A DNA stretch of 64,000 nt from a virus. The notes beneath the pieces are model-generated. The model was not told the DNA's origin, did not search any database, and worked only from the letters and a program-made list of their open reading frames with translations. Both the position numbers and the translations under genes were made by a program. The stretch covers positions 41,987 to 105,986 of IMG/VR virus record IMGVR_UViG_3300006923_000008; one strand, 5' to 3'. Shown here piece after piece: positions 17,920-26,034 of this stretch (positions are counted from its first letter, which is position 1; every line of letters begins with the position of its first letter).

Positions 17920-18011
17920 TATATTTAGATATATAATAGCGAAACAGCCCTGTTAGTCGAACTTGTTTGTTTCTATTAATAAAGATAAATTTTACAGCGA
18001 GGAATAAATTG

Positions 18012-18488
18012 ATGTCAGACCTAGATGAGGTGCTCTTAAAGTTAGCTAAGGATAAGGTAACCGATTTATCGGAAAAAGATCGAATTCAACTAACTGATGA
18101 TCTGCCGATAAAAAAGGTTGCGTTTGATATGTACAAGGTATTTGGCGATCAATATGATGACCTCTGGAGGTCCGAAGATATTAATGGAGAAAGCTTTTTA
18201 GTAAGAAGTTCTGATCCTAAATATCAAACAAAAGAGGGTGGAGACTGGAGCGCTTCCAGCAATTACGATCATAATAGTGTAACTTTATCCTATAAAAATG
18301 TTCCTATTTGCGCTTTTTCCTCTGATGAATACGGATATTCATCAGAGGATATTTTTATATTCAAATCAGCACTACTGGATATGGCCACAGACGATAGTTC
18401 TTTTGTAAGTAAAGTTTTAGACTCCCAAACACAGGCAAAGGCCTCCGCAATAAGGGGTCTTTTCCCCGAAATCTTTAAGACAAACTAG
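18012..18488 (+). CDS. Unknown protein, 158 residues
   Basis: The ATG at 18012 has GCGAGGA 8 nt upstream. A TTG 45 nt earlier is in frame but lacks a site. The N-terminus is helical and acidic (MSDLDEVLLKLAKDK), and the middle looks like a small beta-rich domain (GDWSASSNYDHNSVTLSYKN). No family is recognised. It opens the virion-associated gene block and is followed after 10 nt by another gene of unknown function. Confidence 0.75.
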   Translation: MSDLDEVLLKLAKDKVTDLSEKDRIQLTDDLPIKKVAFDMYKVFGDQYDDLWRSEDINGESFLVRSSDPKYQTKEGGDWSASSNYDHNSVTLSYKNVPICAFSSDEYGYSSEDIFIFKSALLDMATDDSSFVSKVLDSQTQAKASAIRGLFPEIFKTN

Positions 18489-18498
18489 AGGGAATGTA

Positions 18499-20055
18499 AT
18501 GGATCAACTAAAGAAAATTGTAGAGCAGGCCAAGAAGGCCCTGGATAAGCTCAACAATGGCAAAACTTATCCCACTAGCTATGTGGCGGGAAGGCTTGAG
18601 GCTTCTGCGGCGAACAACCCTGGCGATGCCCTAATTGGACATATGAGAGATGTTTTTGTCAAGAAAGCATCTAGCCAAACATTCGTTTCTCAAAAAGAAA
18701 TTTCTGAAACTTACGATCATCTTTATGGGATGTCAGGTGGACGATCCGCATTTAGAACCGAGCTAGAAGATTTGCTTGTTTCCAAGCAAGCAACTGAGCC
18801 GGCAAAGAGAAGCGAAGTTTCTTCTAGAATTCCTTACGAGAATAAGCTTGAGCCGCTTTACGCTTCTTCCAAGCTTTCTGATGAGCTCTCTGGAGCATTT
18901 TCCCTAAACAAGAAGGCGGCATTTACTGCAGCCTCTGACAATACCCTCAGAAAGGCAGAGAAGTTTGCAAAACTACAGTTAAGCGCACTCGGATATCAGC
19001 CGTCTGAGGTTACTGCAGTCAAGTCAAACGAGCATTTCGTTTTATGCAATGCCTCCATAAGTACAACAGACTTTATGCAGGTAAATGTTCCGATTCCGGT
19101 TCAGGTATCTAACGGTCTGCCGACACTTCCTACTTCATTCATTCAGCAGGACGAACTGGTCAGTCTTAATAGGGAAAATCTTTTTATCTTTGTTAAAGAC
19201 GCAAGCAACTTTACCAAAAAGTCTTCTCAAAAGAAATATGAGGCGCAAAGAGCCTACGGAGAACTGAAGATAGAGAGCCCGGCTATTCCATCTGCTTTAG
19301 AGAAGTACGCAAATCTGGATAATGATCTAGTCGCTGCGGCAACTATATTTAGTAGAGATCAGGTAAGTGCTGCAATCAATATCGTTTCTGCAGAACTTTC
19401 TAGCTTGGGCCTAAATAGAGCTCAGATTAAGCTTGCATCTGCTAATAAGAAGACTCTGGAGCTTAGGGCTTCAATCCCCTCTTCTCTAGGCCAAGTAGAA
19501 GTCTCTATTCCTGTCGATATGCCAAACGGAAATCCGGTTATTCCCTCTCATTTTTCTGTTGCCGGACAGAAGTATCGCCTGAATACAGCTGGGCTAAAGA
19601 GCGTGCTTTCGCATGCGGCAAAGACCGAATCTATTAACAAGGTCTCTAGGGAAGCAGAAGAGATGGGCAGAATGACCTACTCTCAGCTTGTTAACCAGAT
19701 TGATGGTGGAGTAGCTGAGTCAAACCTGAAGCAGGCAGAGGCTGCACTCAAAGTAATTGAGGAAAAATTTGGAGGCCAAAAATACATTGCCTCTTTGGAT
19801 CGTTTTTCAAAACTTCTCAAGCATGCATCGGGAAGCACGGAAAGAGATGAGCTTATAAAGGCTGCATTTGACAGAGGCGATCTGATTAATGTTCCAACTT
19901 CCGTACAGCTTTACTGCCCTCGTCTTGGCCTGCCTGTAAGCAAGGTTGCCTTTGATGCGAAGGGCCGAGTTGTGCCGATGACCAGAAAAACACAGACAAA
20001 AGATTCAGACGCTACAGGGGTTCTGATCTCTACATCTAAAGTATCATTGACATAA
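18499..20055 (+). CDS. Probable virion protein with an internal domain duplication
   Basis: The protein has 518 residues. Two similar beta-rich segments are seen, at about 155-235 and 290-375. Each begins with a helix ending in LGY or LGL, continues with a hydrophobic strand pair (MQVNVPIPVQVSNGLPTLPT versus VEVSIPVDMPNGNPVIPS), and ends with a helix. This suggests an ancient tandem duplication. There is no enzymatic motif, signal peptide or membrane segment. The GAGGG site before the ATG is good. Position at the head of the packaging and structural module supports a virion role, not proven. Confidence 0.8.
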   Translation: MDQLKKIVEQAKKALDKLNNGKTYPTSYVAGRLEASAANNPGDALIGHMRDVFVKKASSQTFVSQKEISETYDHLYGMSGGRSAFRTELEDLLVSKQATEPAKRSEVSSRIPYENKLEPLYASSKLSDELSGAFSLNKKAAFTAASDNTLRKAEKFAKLQLSALGYQPSEVTAVKSNEHFVLCNASISTTDFMQVNVPIPVQVSNGLPTLPTSFIQQDELVSLNRENLFIFVKDASNFTKKSSQKKYEAQRAYGELKIESPAIPSALEKYANLDNDLVAAATIFSRDQVSAAINIVSAELSSLGLNRAQIKLASANKKTLELRASIPSSLGQVEVSIPVDMPNGNPVIPSHFSVAGQKYRLNTAGLKSVLSHAAKTESINKVSREAEEMGRMTYSQLVNQIDGGVAESNLKQAEAALKVIEEKFGGQKYIASLDRFSKLLKHASGSTERDELIKAAFDRGDLINVPTSVQLYCPRLGLPVSKVAFDAKGRVVPMTRKTQTKDSDATGVLISTSKVSLT

Positions 20056-20059
20056 TATT

Positions 20060-20581
20060 ATGAAAGATCGAAAATCTAAACTCCTAAACATTATGGCCGG
20101 AACCTCTGCGAAGAACCTCTCTAAGCTTGAGGATCTTCACAAAGTCGCTGCAGCTGATCAGCATGGTATTTTTCAATCTTTCCAATCAAATGTTGAAGAT
20201 TATGTGACTAGACAAAAGTACCTCTCCCAAAGAGGCGGAGAAGTTCCGTCCAGAGAGACAGAGGCTCTTTATGATCTCGGCTCAGATCATGAAGACTCAA
20301 AGGCGGAAGTACGAGAGGTAAGTCCCTCTCTGTCAACCAGATACTCTCCTGATAGAGTGGGGGTTCAGGCTAGGCGCATTGGTGACGGTATAATGCAGGA
20401 TCCATATACAAATAAGATCTACGATTATAACGAAGGATTCAAAACTGAAGATGGAAGAGAAATCGCAGGCGGCAGTGTTGGACTGCAAACTGATCTTATG
20501 AATCTTGCAAGCCAATTGGACGAAAAAGGCCTGATAAAAGAAGCGGACATGTTAGACTGGGTTATCAAGAAAGCCTTCTAA
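20060..20581 (+). CDS. Unknown protein with C-terminal G-x(3)-EA helical motif
   Basis: The protein has 173 residues. The middle is polar and low in hydrophobic residues, so probably flexible. The last 25 residues form an amphipathic helix pair, with LDEKGLIKEADMLDWVIKK near the end. The same pattern recurs at the ends of other proteins in this window. It starts 4 nt after the preceding gene with a weak ribosome binding site, and a terminator follows about 60 nt downstream, so it closes a transcription unit. Confidence 0.75.
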   Translation: MKDRKSKLLNIMAGTSAKNLSKLEDLHKVAAADQHGIFQSFQSNVEDYVTRQKYLSQRGGEVPSRETEALYDLGSDHEDSKAEVREVSPSLSTRYSPDRVGVQARRIGDGIMQDPYTNKIYDYNEGFKTEDGREIAGGSVGLQTDLMNLASQLDEKGLIKEADMLDWVIKKAF

Positions 20582-20643
20582 AGAGGGTTGGGAGCTAAGT
20601 GCTGTATTGAAAATTATAGCAATATTAATTCTCGTAGACGCTT

Positions 20644-20681
20644 AAGGCTCTGACTTGGTAAAATAAGTCAGAGCCTTTTTC
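20644..20681 (+). terminator. Intrinsic terminator
   Basis: A 13-bp perfect stem (20644-20656 AAGGCTCTGACTT pairing with 20665-20677) with an 8-nt loop and a TTTTT tail. It ends 25 nt before the next start codon at 20706. The gap 20582-20705 shows no gene. Confidence 0.88.
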
Positions 20682-20705
20682 TTTCAAGAGGTTACCAGGG
20701 GAAAT

Positions 20706-21398
20706 ATGAGTAAGAAAGTTTTAAATCATCCAGATAAGGAAGATATTATCTCAAAGTTACTGGAAGGCGACTCAGTAAAGTCAGTTGAGGCTTGGCTGAA
20801 AAAGAAGTATCCAAGAACAAGAAGGCTCCATGTGTCATATATGACGCTTCAAAAGTTTAGAGGAGAGAACCTAAACCTGAAAGGCAACCTTCTTGATGAC
20901 GTAAAAAACAGAAGAACAGAGATAGATAAAAAAGCTTTAGAGGCAGAGACTAAGATGGTTATAAACTCATCTTCTGCCTATCAAAGAAAAATAGATGAAA
21001 TAGCCGGAGCAGAGCTTGACGTTTCTCGAAGACTTCTGGAGATGGATAAGCTGATCGGATCAAGGATAGAGTATTATTATAATCTTCTGGAAAGCGGTGC
21101 AACAACTACCATTAGAGATGACAAAGTTTTTATCGAATATATAAATACAATGAAGACTTTGATGCAAGATTGGAAAAAGTATATTGAGGGTGTTGCTGAT
21201 AAGAGAATTGATCATAATGTCAATATCAATGTAGTTAACGAGCAGGCAAGAGTTCTGAAGGAAGCCGTTCTTAGCGTTCTGCAGGAGATAGACCCAAGTC
21301 TAGTCACAGTATTTGTAACGAGATTAGATAACAAATTAAATATGTTAGATGCTAATAATAGGGCTCTTATAGAAGGAGAGGTCATAGATGTTTACTGA
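20706..21398 (+). CDS. Possible small terminase subunit
   Basis: The protein has 230 residues. Residues 10-55 have a helix-turn-helix layout (KEDIISKLLEGDSVKSVEAW, then YMTLQKFRG), like the DNA-binding end of small terminases. A long coiled region follows at about 60-200 (IDEIAGAELDVSRRLLEMDK), suited to oligomerisation, and then a compact C-terminus. The family is too divergent to name firmly. Position about 5 kb ahead of the large terminase supports it. A plain DNA-binding regulator is the alternative. Confidence 0.65.
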   Translation: MSKKVLNHPDKEDIISKLLEGDSVKSVEAWLKKKYPRTRRLHVSYMTLQKFRGENLNLKGNLLDDVKNRRTEIDKKALEAETKMVINSSSAYQRKIDEIAGAELDVSRRLLEMDKLIGSRIEYYYNLLESGATTTIRDDKVFIEYINTMKTLMQDWKKYIEGVADKRIDHNVNINVVNEQARVLKEAVLSVLQEIDPSLVTVFVTRLDNKLNMLDANNRALIEGEVIDVY

Positions 21399-21642
21399 TG
21401 GCAAGCTTCGTAAAACTTTTCGCCTAGAAGATATCAATAGCCTGATATCTTTTGAGAAGTGGATCCGAGATAACACGAAGCTATACAAAGAAGATCAGGT
21501 CATAGATTCAGATCACTTTAGAATCTTTATTGAATACTTGAAAAATGAAATGAATAAAGTTAGGCTACTAGACAAGAAAGAGTGGCTTAGTCAATTTGGA
21601 GTTCTTTTGGAGCGACTAGAAAAGGACGATGAAGATCAATAA
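21388..21642 (+). CDS. Small unknown protein, 84 residues
   Basis: It overlaps the end of the upstream gene by 11 nt and the start of the next by 14 nt, and has a GAGAGG site. The sequence is charged and mostly helical (LISFEKWIRDNTKLY, FRIFIEYLKNEMNKV). No family is recognised. Tight coupling on both sides suggests it works with the possible small terminase or the following virion protein. Confidence 0.75.
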   Translation: MFTDGKLRKTFRLEDINSLISFEKWIRDNTKLYKEDQVIDSDHFRIFIEYLKNEMNKVRLLDKKEWLSQFGVLLERLEKDDEDQ

Positions 21643-23140
21643 GTATTTTTATGAAAAGCTAGTAAAGCTTTCTTCCGGAGTTGGTAGCGACGAATTTGTG
21701 GGGCTAACCAAGCGTGCTCGTTATCTTTCTTCGTTGTCGATTAGCTCTGATGAAAAATTATCCCAATATCTTACAGTAAAGAGTGCGGCTTCAGAGATAG
21801 GCGCTGCGCTTACCGACAGTAATATAAGAAAGATATTAGAATCTGATATTAAAAGCAAAAATGATGCTTACTATATGATTGTAAAGGCAAGGATGACTTC
21901 GAAGGGAATAACAAAACTTGCCTATCCAAATTACGGGCTCTCTCCAGAGGCAATAACAGAAGAATATAATGTTAACGCGTGGCTAGAACTTGTATATAAA
22001 ATATATAACTCAGTAGAAACAGGAGAGATGTCAAAAGAGAACGCCCTGGAATACTACAGCAATTCCTTAGATGAAAAGGAAAAAGTCGGATTTCTTAAGT
22101 GGTTCGACTATTATAGCGCAGGAGAACACTTGAAGTATAGCCTTGAAGAGGAGCTAGACATGAAGAAAAAAGCGGTTTACCAATCTGGACTAGGACAAAG
22201 CGGCGGTGCCTATAGCGCTACGAACAATATGCCTGGGAATAGCTTTGATGGAGGAACTTTTCAGGAGGTTTCTCAGCGGCCTGCAAGAAACTCAGAGGAA
22301 AAAAATGCATTTTCCACTTGGAAACAACAGCTCTATGGAGCGATCAGAAGAGTGGACAAACTAATTAGGTCCGATCGATATGTCGATCATGAAGAGTATA
22401 GGGACTTGTCGGAAGCTCTCAACAGTCTTAGTATTTTGGCGAAAAAAGTAAAACTTGCCAGGACCTTATCCGATGTCACATATAAGACGGCATCAACTTT
22501 TGAAAGGGCTGGGGCCAATGAGGCTGCGGGCATTCTGAAGAAAATTGCACAAGAAGTACCTTCAGATGAGCCAATCTCTCATGCGCCTCAGGTAGAACCA
22601 ACGCAAGAGTCTGTGCCAGCAGCACAGCCACCGGAAGCAGAGCTGGCAATCCCAACCTCAGATGAGCCGGAAGAGGCCGCAGATAGCAAGTCAGGCTTTA
22701 AGGTTCCATCTGCAGATGAAGTAGAGCCGAAGGATCTCAAGGAGATCATGCCAATGCCTGGGGCAAGGCCAGGAGAGTATGAAGAATTGGCCGGAGATGT
22801 TAGTCTCGAAATTGCCTCAGCAAAGCTAGATGAGGTCGCGGGAATGCTTGCAGATAGAAGAGTCATCAGGCAATTGGCTGAGTTTGATATTATGCTAGAC
22901 AAAATCGGGATCGCATCCCTATTTCCGGAGCTTGCAGAATCTCAGAGTAAATTAATTGACGCATTCTCATACTCTCTAACTAGAGTAACCAAAATGATGG
23001 GTCAGCTCGCAAATGCAAGAGTGCTCGTAAGCACAAGTGAGGGAGTGCCCGGTTCCCCTGAGACAGCCGAAGAATCTGAGGAGCAGTTATCTCCAGACGA
23101 CTTAAGCGCTGAGCAGCCGGTCGAGCAACCTTTAGAGTAA
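21629..23140 (+). CDS. Probable virion protein with acidic, Pro/Glu-rich C-terminus
   Basis: The protein has 503 residues. The N-terminal 280 residues are helical. A G-x(3)-EA-like helix lies at residues about 288-310 (TFERAGANEAAGILKKIAQ). Residues about 310-370 are a disordered Pro/Glu/Ala linker, a short helical domain follows at 375-465, and the tail is acidic. Many adjacent large-phage genes of unknown function have this makeup. No enzyme motif is visible. The gene overlaps its upstream neighbour and is followed 4 nt later by the nucleotidyltransferase gene. Confidence 0.78.
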   Translation: MKINKYFYEKLVKLSSGVGSDEFVGLTKRARYLSSLSISSDEKLSQYLTVKSAASEIGAALTDSNIRKILESDIKSKNDAYYMIVKARMTSKGITKLAYPNYGLSPEAITEEYNVNAWLELVYKIYNSVETGEMSKENALEYYSNSLDEKEKVGFLKWFDYYSAGEHLKYSLEEELDMKKKAVYQSGLGQSGGAYSATNNMPGNSFDGGTFQEVSQRPARNSEEKNAFSTWKQQLYGAIRRVDKLIRSDRYVDHEEYRDLSEALNSLSILAKKVKLARTLSDVTYKTASTFERAGANEAAGILKKIAQEVPSDEPISHAPQVEPTQESVPAAQPPEAELAIPTSDEPEEAADSKSGFKVPSADEVEPKDLKEIMPMPGARPGEYEELAGDVSLEIASAKLDEVAGMLADRRVIRQLAEFDIMLDKIGIASLFPELAESQSKLIDAFSYSLTRVTKMMGQLANARVLVSTSEGVPGSPETAEESEEQLSPDDLSAEQPVEQPLE

Positions 23141-23144
23141 GCAC

Positions 23145-23921
23145 ATGAAGACAGAGGGACTATATGGGCAGATTTTAGATATCTGCAAAGAAAACTTCAT
23201 TTCTAAGCCTTATGTGGTAGGCGGGGTTCCCAGGGATATTACCCTTGGCATGGCAAGGGAGTTTGAGGATATAGACCTTACAACGAATCATCCTGATGTT
23301 GCTCGTCTTGCGATTACAATCGCCTACACTTTTGATGAGTTATTCAAACTATTTCCAGATGGCCATGTAGCCGTATATTTTGATAAATACACATTAGATT
23401 TTTCAAGCAACTTTCTTTCCGAAGGAGCAATTGAGTATATTGATAAAGAACTTGGGATTAAAGACGAATTTTATCACGAAGTCTATAGCCGAGATTTTAC
23501 AATGAACACTCTGCATATGGACATTGAAACAAAAGAGATTACAGATCCTACTGGTCGCGCCTTAGAAGACCTAGACAAAAAAATAATAAAAACCTGTGTT
23601 CCTCCAGAGATTACAATAAGCGATGATCCAAAGCGTGCATTTAGAGCTATAAGTTTTGCTGCACGCTTTGGATTCGATTTAGATCCCGAGCTAGTATCCT
23701 TTATTAAGGAGAACAGAAATAATTTCAAAACGGATGGGCCACTCTTTGTTAAGCCGACGTCTATCTCAAAGGTAATCGCCAGAGCGCTTAAGGCCTCTCC
23801 CGAGGTTACGCTAAAGCACCTTATGGATATGGACCTCCTTACCTCTGTTCCTTTAGTTGGACGATTTAAGGATGAGCTCATCAAAAGAAGGCTTATTAAA
23901 TACTATCTGGATAATATCTAG
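23145..23921 (+). CDS. CCA-adding enzyme / poly(A) polymerase family nucleotidyltransferase
   Basis: The protein has 258 residues. The class II nucleotidyltransferase core is clear: VGG(26-27)VPRD(30-31), the metal-binding D42-I-D44, YSRDFTMNTL near 125, TDPTGRALEDL, and the template motif DDPKRAFRAISFAARFGF near 165-180. It would add CCA or single nucleotides to RNA 3' ends. It is short compared with bacterial enzymes (about 400 residues), because the C-terminal body and tail domains that fix tRNA specificity are missing, so the substrate is uncertain. No tRNA gene was recognised in the window. It sits between virion and packaging genes, an unexpected place for an RNA enzyme. Confidence 0.93.
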   Translation: MKTEGLYGQILDICKENFISKPYVVGGVPRDITLGMAREFEDIDLTTNHPDVARLAITIAYTFDELFKLFPDGHVAVYFDKYTLDFSSNFLSEGAIEYIDKELGIKDEFYHEVYSRDFTMNTLHMDIETKEITDPTGRALEDLDKKIIKTCVPPEITISDDPKRAFRAISFAARFGFDLDPELVSFIKENRNNFKTDGPLFVKPTSISKVIARALKASPEVTLKHLMDMDLLTSVPLVGRFKDELIKRRLIKYYLDNI

Positions 23922-23930
23922 TCTTAGAAT

Positions 23931-23937
23931 TACTAAT
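23931..23937 (+). promoter_or_regulatory. TACTAAT motif
   Basis: Lies in the 41-nt gap, 25 nt before the GTG at 23963, and is followed by TTATATAAAA. Confidence 0.35.
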
Positions 23938-23962
23938 ATTATATAAAACAATAGGAATAAAA

Positions 23963-24403
23963 GTGATTAGAGGAAAGCTTCATCAATGTCCATTCGGCCT
24001 CCCTGTTGCAGAGGGGTGCATTAGCATTGGTGCGGTTAGAAAAGATGGAGAAAAGAATAGGGCGATCGCAAGAGATATGACTCCATTGGATTTGGCTGAG
24101 CATGAAGAAGAGCGCAAAGAGCTTGCTGAAAAAAATATGGATCTAATGTTTTTGGCTGAAGAAAAAATAAAGTGCCCATTTGCGGATAGAGTCTTTGAAG
24201 ATAAAGGCTCTGTAGATTGTAAGTATGACGAAGATCAAAGCAGACTCCCTGCTGGAAACGTTGGACTAACTGGAAGCCCCCTATATCCGCGCATGATGAT
24301 TGGCAATATGCCGGAAGCACAATATGGATACCCCTTGGATCAGTATTCTGATAATAATGAGAGCAGAAGCGTATACTACGGTATATATAGCCTTGTAGGA
24401 TAG
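23963..24403 (+). CDS. Cysteine-motif phage protein of unknown function
   Basis: This 146-residue protein starts at a GTG with AGGAAT upstream. Two cysteine modules, HQCPFGLPVAEGC near residue 8 and KCPFADRVFEDKGSVDC near 70, look like a metal site. The C-terminal third is a Gly/Pro/Tyr-rich flexible tail. Proteins with CPFGLP and CPFA/CPYA motifs recur in large phages near the terminase, in my recollection, but no function is established. It precedes the acidic 336-residue gene by 8 nt. Confidence 0.75.
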   Translation: MIRGKLHQCPFGLPVAEGCISIGAVRKDGEKNRAIARDMTPLDLAEHEEERKELAEKNMDLMFLAEEKIKCPFADRVFEDKGSVDCKYDEDQSRLPAGNVGLTGSPLYPRMMIGNMPEAQYGYPLDQYSDNNESRSVYYGIYSLVG

Positions 24404-24411
24404 GAGATAAT

Positions 24412-25422
24412 ATGTCTAAAGAATTTGAGCAGATAATTTACAAAGAAGCAACACAGCCAGAAGAGTCATATGTTTATGACGAATCTGATGATGTATTTTT
24501 TGCCGAAGAGCTACAGGGAAGTCCCGAAGGTCTAGTCGGAGCCATCATTGGTATGGACGAAGATTTGGACCCAGAGCTCTCTGACAAAACTCTCAAAGAA
24601 GTCTTAGAGCCAATGGTGGAGGGAGAGGAAAGCTTCGGAGAGCTATCAGAAGAGCTGGCAAAGATGGACGAAGAGGTTACCGAACTTCTAGAGGAGCATG
24701 GAGATACAACTCTTGGGGACCTCCTTCCTGGCGCGGATGTAAGAGCGGAAGAGCTTGAAGAAGAGGCTGAGGAAAAAGAGACTGACTATGTGAATGATGG
24801 TGACTTAGAAAAGTTTATGGCCTATATAAATGACCAGTATCCTTCTAGGATCCCTCAGCATGATGGCCGGACTACGGTCGGCTGTGAACGAGCTTTAAGC
24901 TTCTTGGACAGAAAAAACCATGAGATCTCTAGGGCCATCAGGGATGATCACGATAATGTCTTAGACATACAGGCTCTTGAGGCTATTCGTGTCAGCATAA
25001 TGCGAGACACCCTTGTGCTAAAAGACCACCTGAATAAATTGAATAAAAAGGTCAAAGAAGAGCATTCGAAGAAAGCCTCTGTAAAGATACCTCCGGCTTG
25101 GGCTGCTGCATCTGGCGAAAGTGTTGCCTATGGAGATCTAGTAAAGGAAGCAGGAACTCCTTCGAACATAGTTATATCTATAACCCCTTTCGAAAGGGCT
25201 ATTTCAGGAATGATGATAAACGCTCACGTTTCTGCAGGCCATCCAATGGAAGAGGTATATGAAACTCTGTCAAAAAAGTATGACCTAACTGACCGTGAAG
25301 AGCTTTCTATAATGCAGATTCTTGCCGACAGTGGATTCCATATTTTCAAGGATAGAGGGTCTTTTTTTCAGGAAGGAGATGACGGAAAAAACGTAGATTT
25401 TATGAAGAATTATTTCGCATAA
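24412..25422 (+). CDS. Acidic unknown protein, 336 residues
   Basis: The first 130 residues are very acidic (runs such as ELEEEAEEKE) and probably disordered. Residues 130-220 are helical, and 225-336 form a more hydrophobic helical domain (ERAISGMMINAHVSAGHPME). No family is recognised. AGGAGA precedes the ATG. It belongs to the operon that leads into terL and may be a packaging accessory or head protein. Confidence 0.77.
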   Translation: MSKEFEQIIYKEATQPEESYVYDESDDVFFAEELQGSPEGLVGAIIGMDEDLDPELSDKTLKEVLEPMVEGEESFGELSEELAKMDEEVTELLEEHGDTTLGDLLPGADVRAEELEEEAEEKETDYVNDGDLEKFMAYINDQYPSRIPQHDGRTTVGCERALSFLDRKNHEISRAIRDDHDNVLDIQALEAIRVSIMRDTLVLKDHLNKLNKKVKEEHSKKASVKIPPAWAAASGESVAYGDLVKEAGTPSNIVISITPFERAISGMMINAHVSAGHPMEEVYETLSKKYDLTDREELSIMQILADSGFHIFKDRGSFFQEGDDGKNVDFMKNYFA

Positions 25423-25437
25423 TCAATCGGATATACA

Positions 25438-26034
25438 ATGAAGATAAAGCGACAAAATTTAACTGAAGATTATAGCTCAAGCTCTAAGGCTGACTGGATA
25501 GATGATTTCTCTAAAAATATTGAGAAAAGCGCTGACTATTTAGCCAACCTCAAAACGATCATGAAAAAGAGAAATGACTTTTCAAGCATCGAAGAGAAGA
25601 TGGCAGATATAAGAACCCGAGCTGGATTCGATCTCATAAAAGATATTGATAGCTCAAAGACGGAAAAGATCGCCAACGCAACTGAGATTGATGCCTGCTC
25701 TTGTAGCGGCAAGAAGTGTAGAGAATGTAACCCGGAACTCTTTAGATCCTTAAGAATGATTGTCAATTATATAAAGGATCTCTTGGCAGATCGGCCTGAA
25801 CTTGGAGCGCTCGCGGCGCTCACAATTTGCCGACAGCATCCCTCTCTGGGATATGCAGGAGTCGCCCGTCTGATAGACGAGAAGAAGCTTAAAGCTTTAA
25901 TTGAAAAACTAGTGGGAGAAAAAGACGTAGAGGAAGTAAAATATATTCCGGAAGAACTCTCTCATAGAGAAAGCGATGAGCATGACATAGCTAATGAAAT
26001 AGCCGACTACATGCAACACGCACAGACTGGATAA
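25438..26034 (+). CDS. Unknown protein with a CxCx(4)Cx(2)C site, upstream of terL
   Basis: The protein has 198 residues. A possible zinc site (CSCSGKKCREC) lies near residues 82-92 between two helical regions. The C-terminus is acidic. The stop is immediately followed by the terL ATG with no spacer, so the two are translationally coupled. A role in packaging is possible by position only. Confidence 0.75.
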   Translation: MKIKRQNLTEDYSSSSKADWIDDFSKNIEKSADYLANLKTIMKKRNDFSSIEEKMADIRTRAGFDLIKDIDSSKTEKIANATEIDACSCSGKKCRECNPELFRSLRMIVNYIKDLLADRPELGALAALTICRQHPSLGYAGVARLIDEKKLKALIEKLVGEKDVEEVKYIPEELSHRESDEHDIANEIADYMQHAQTG

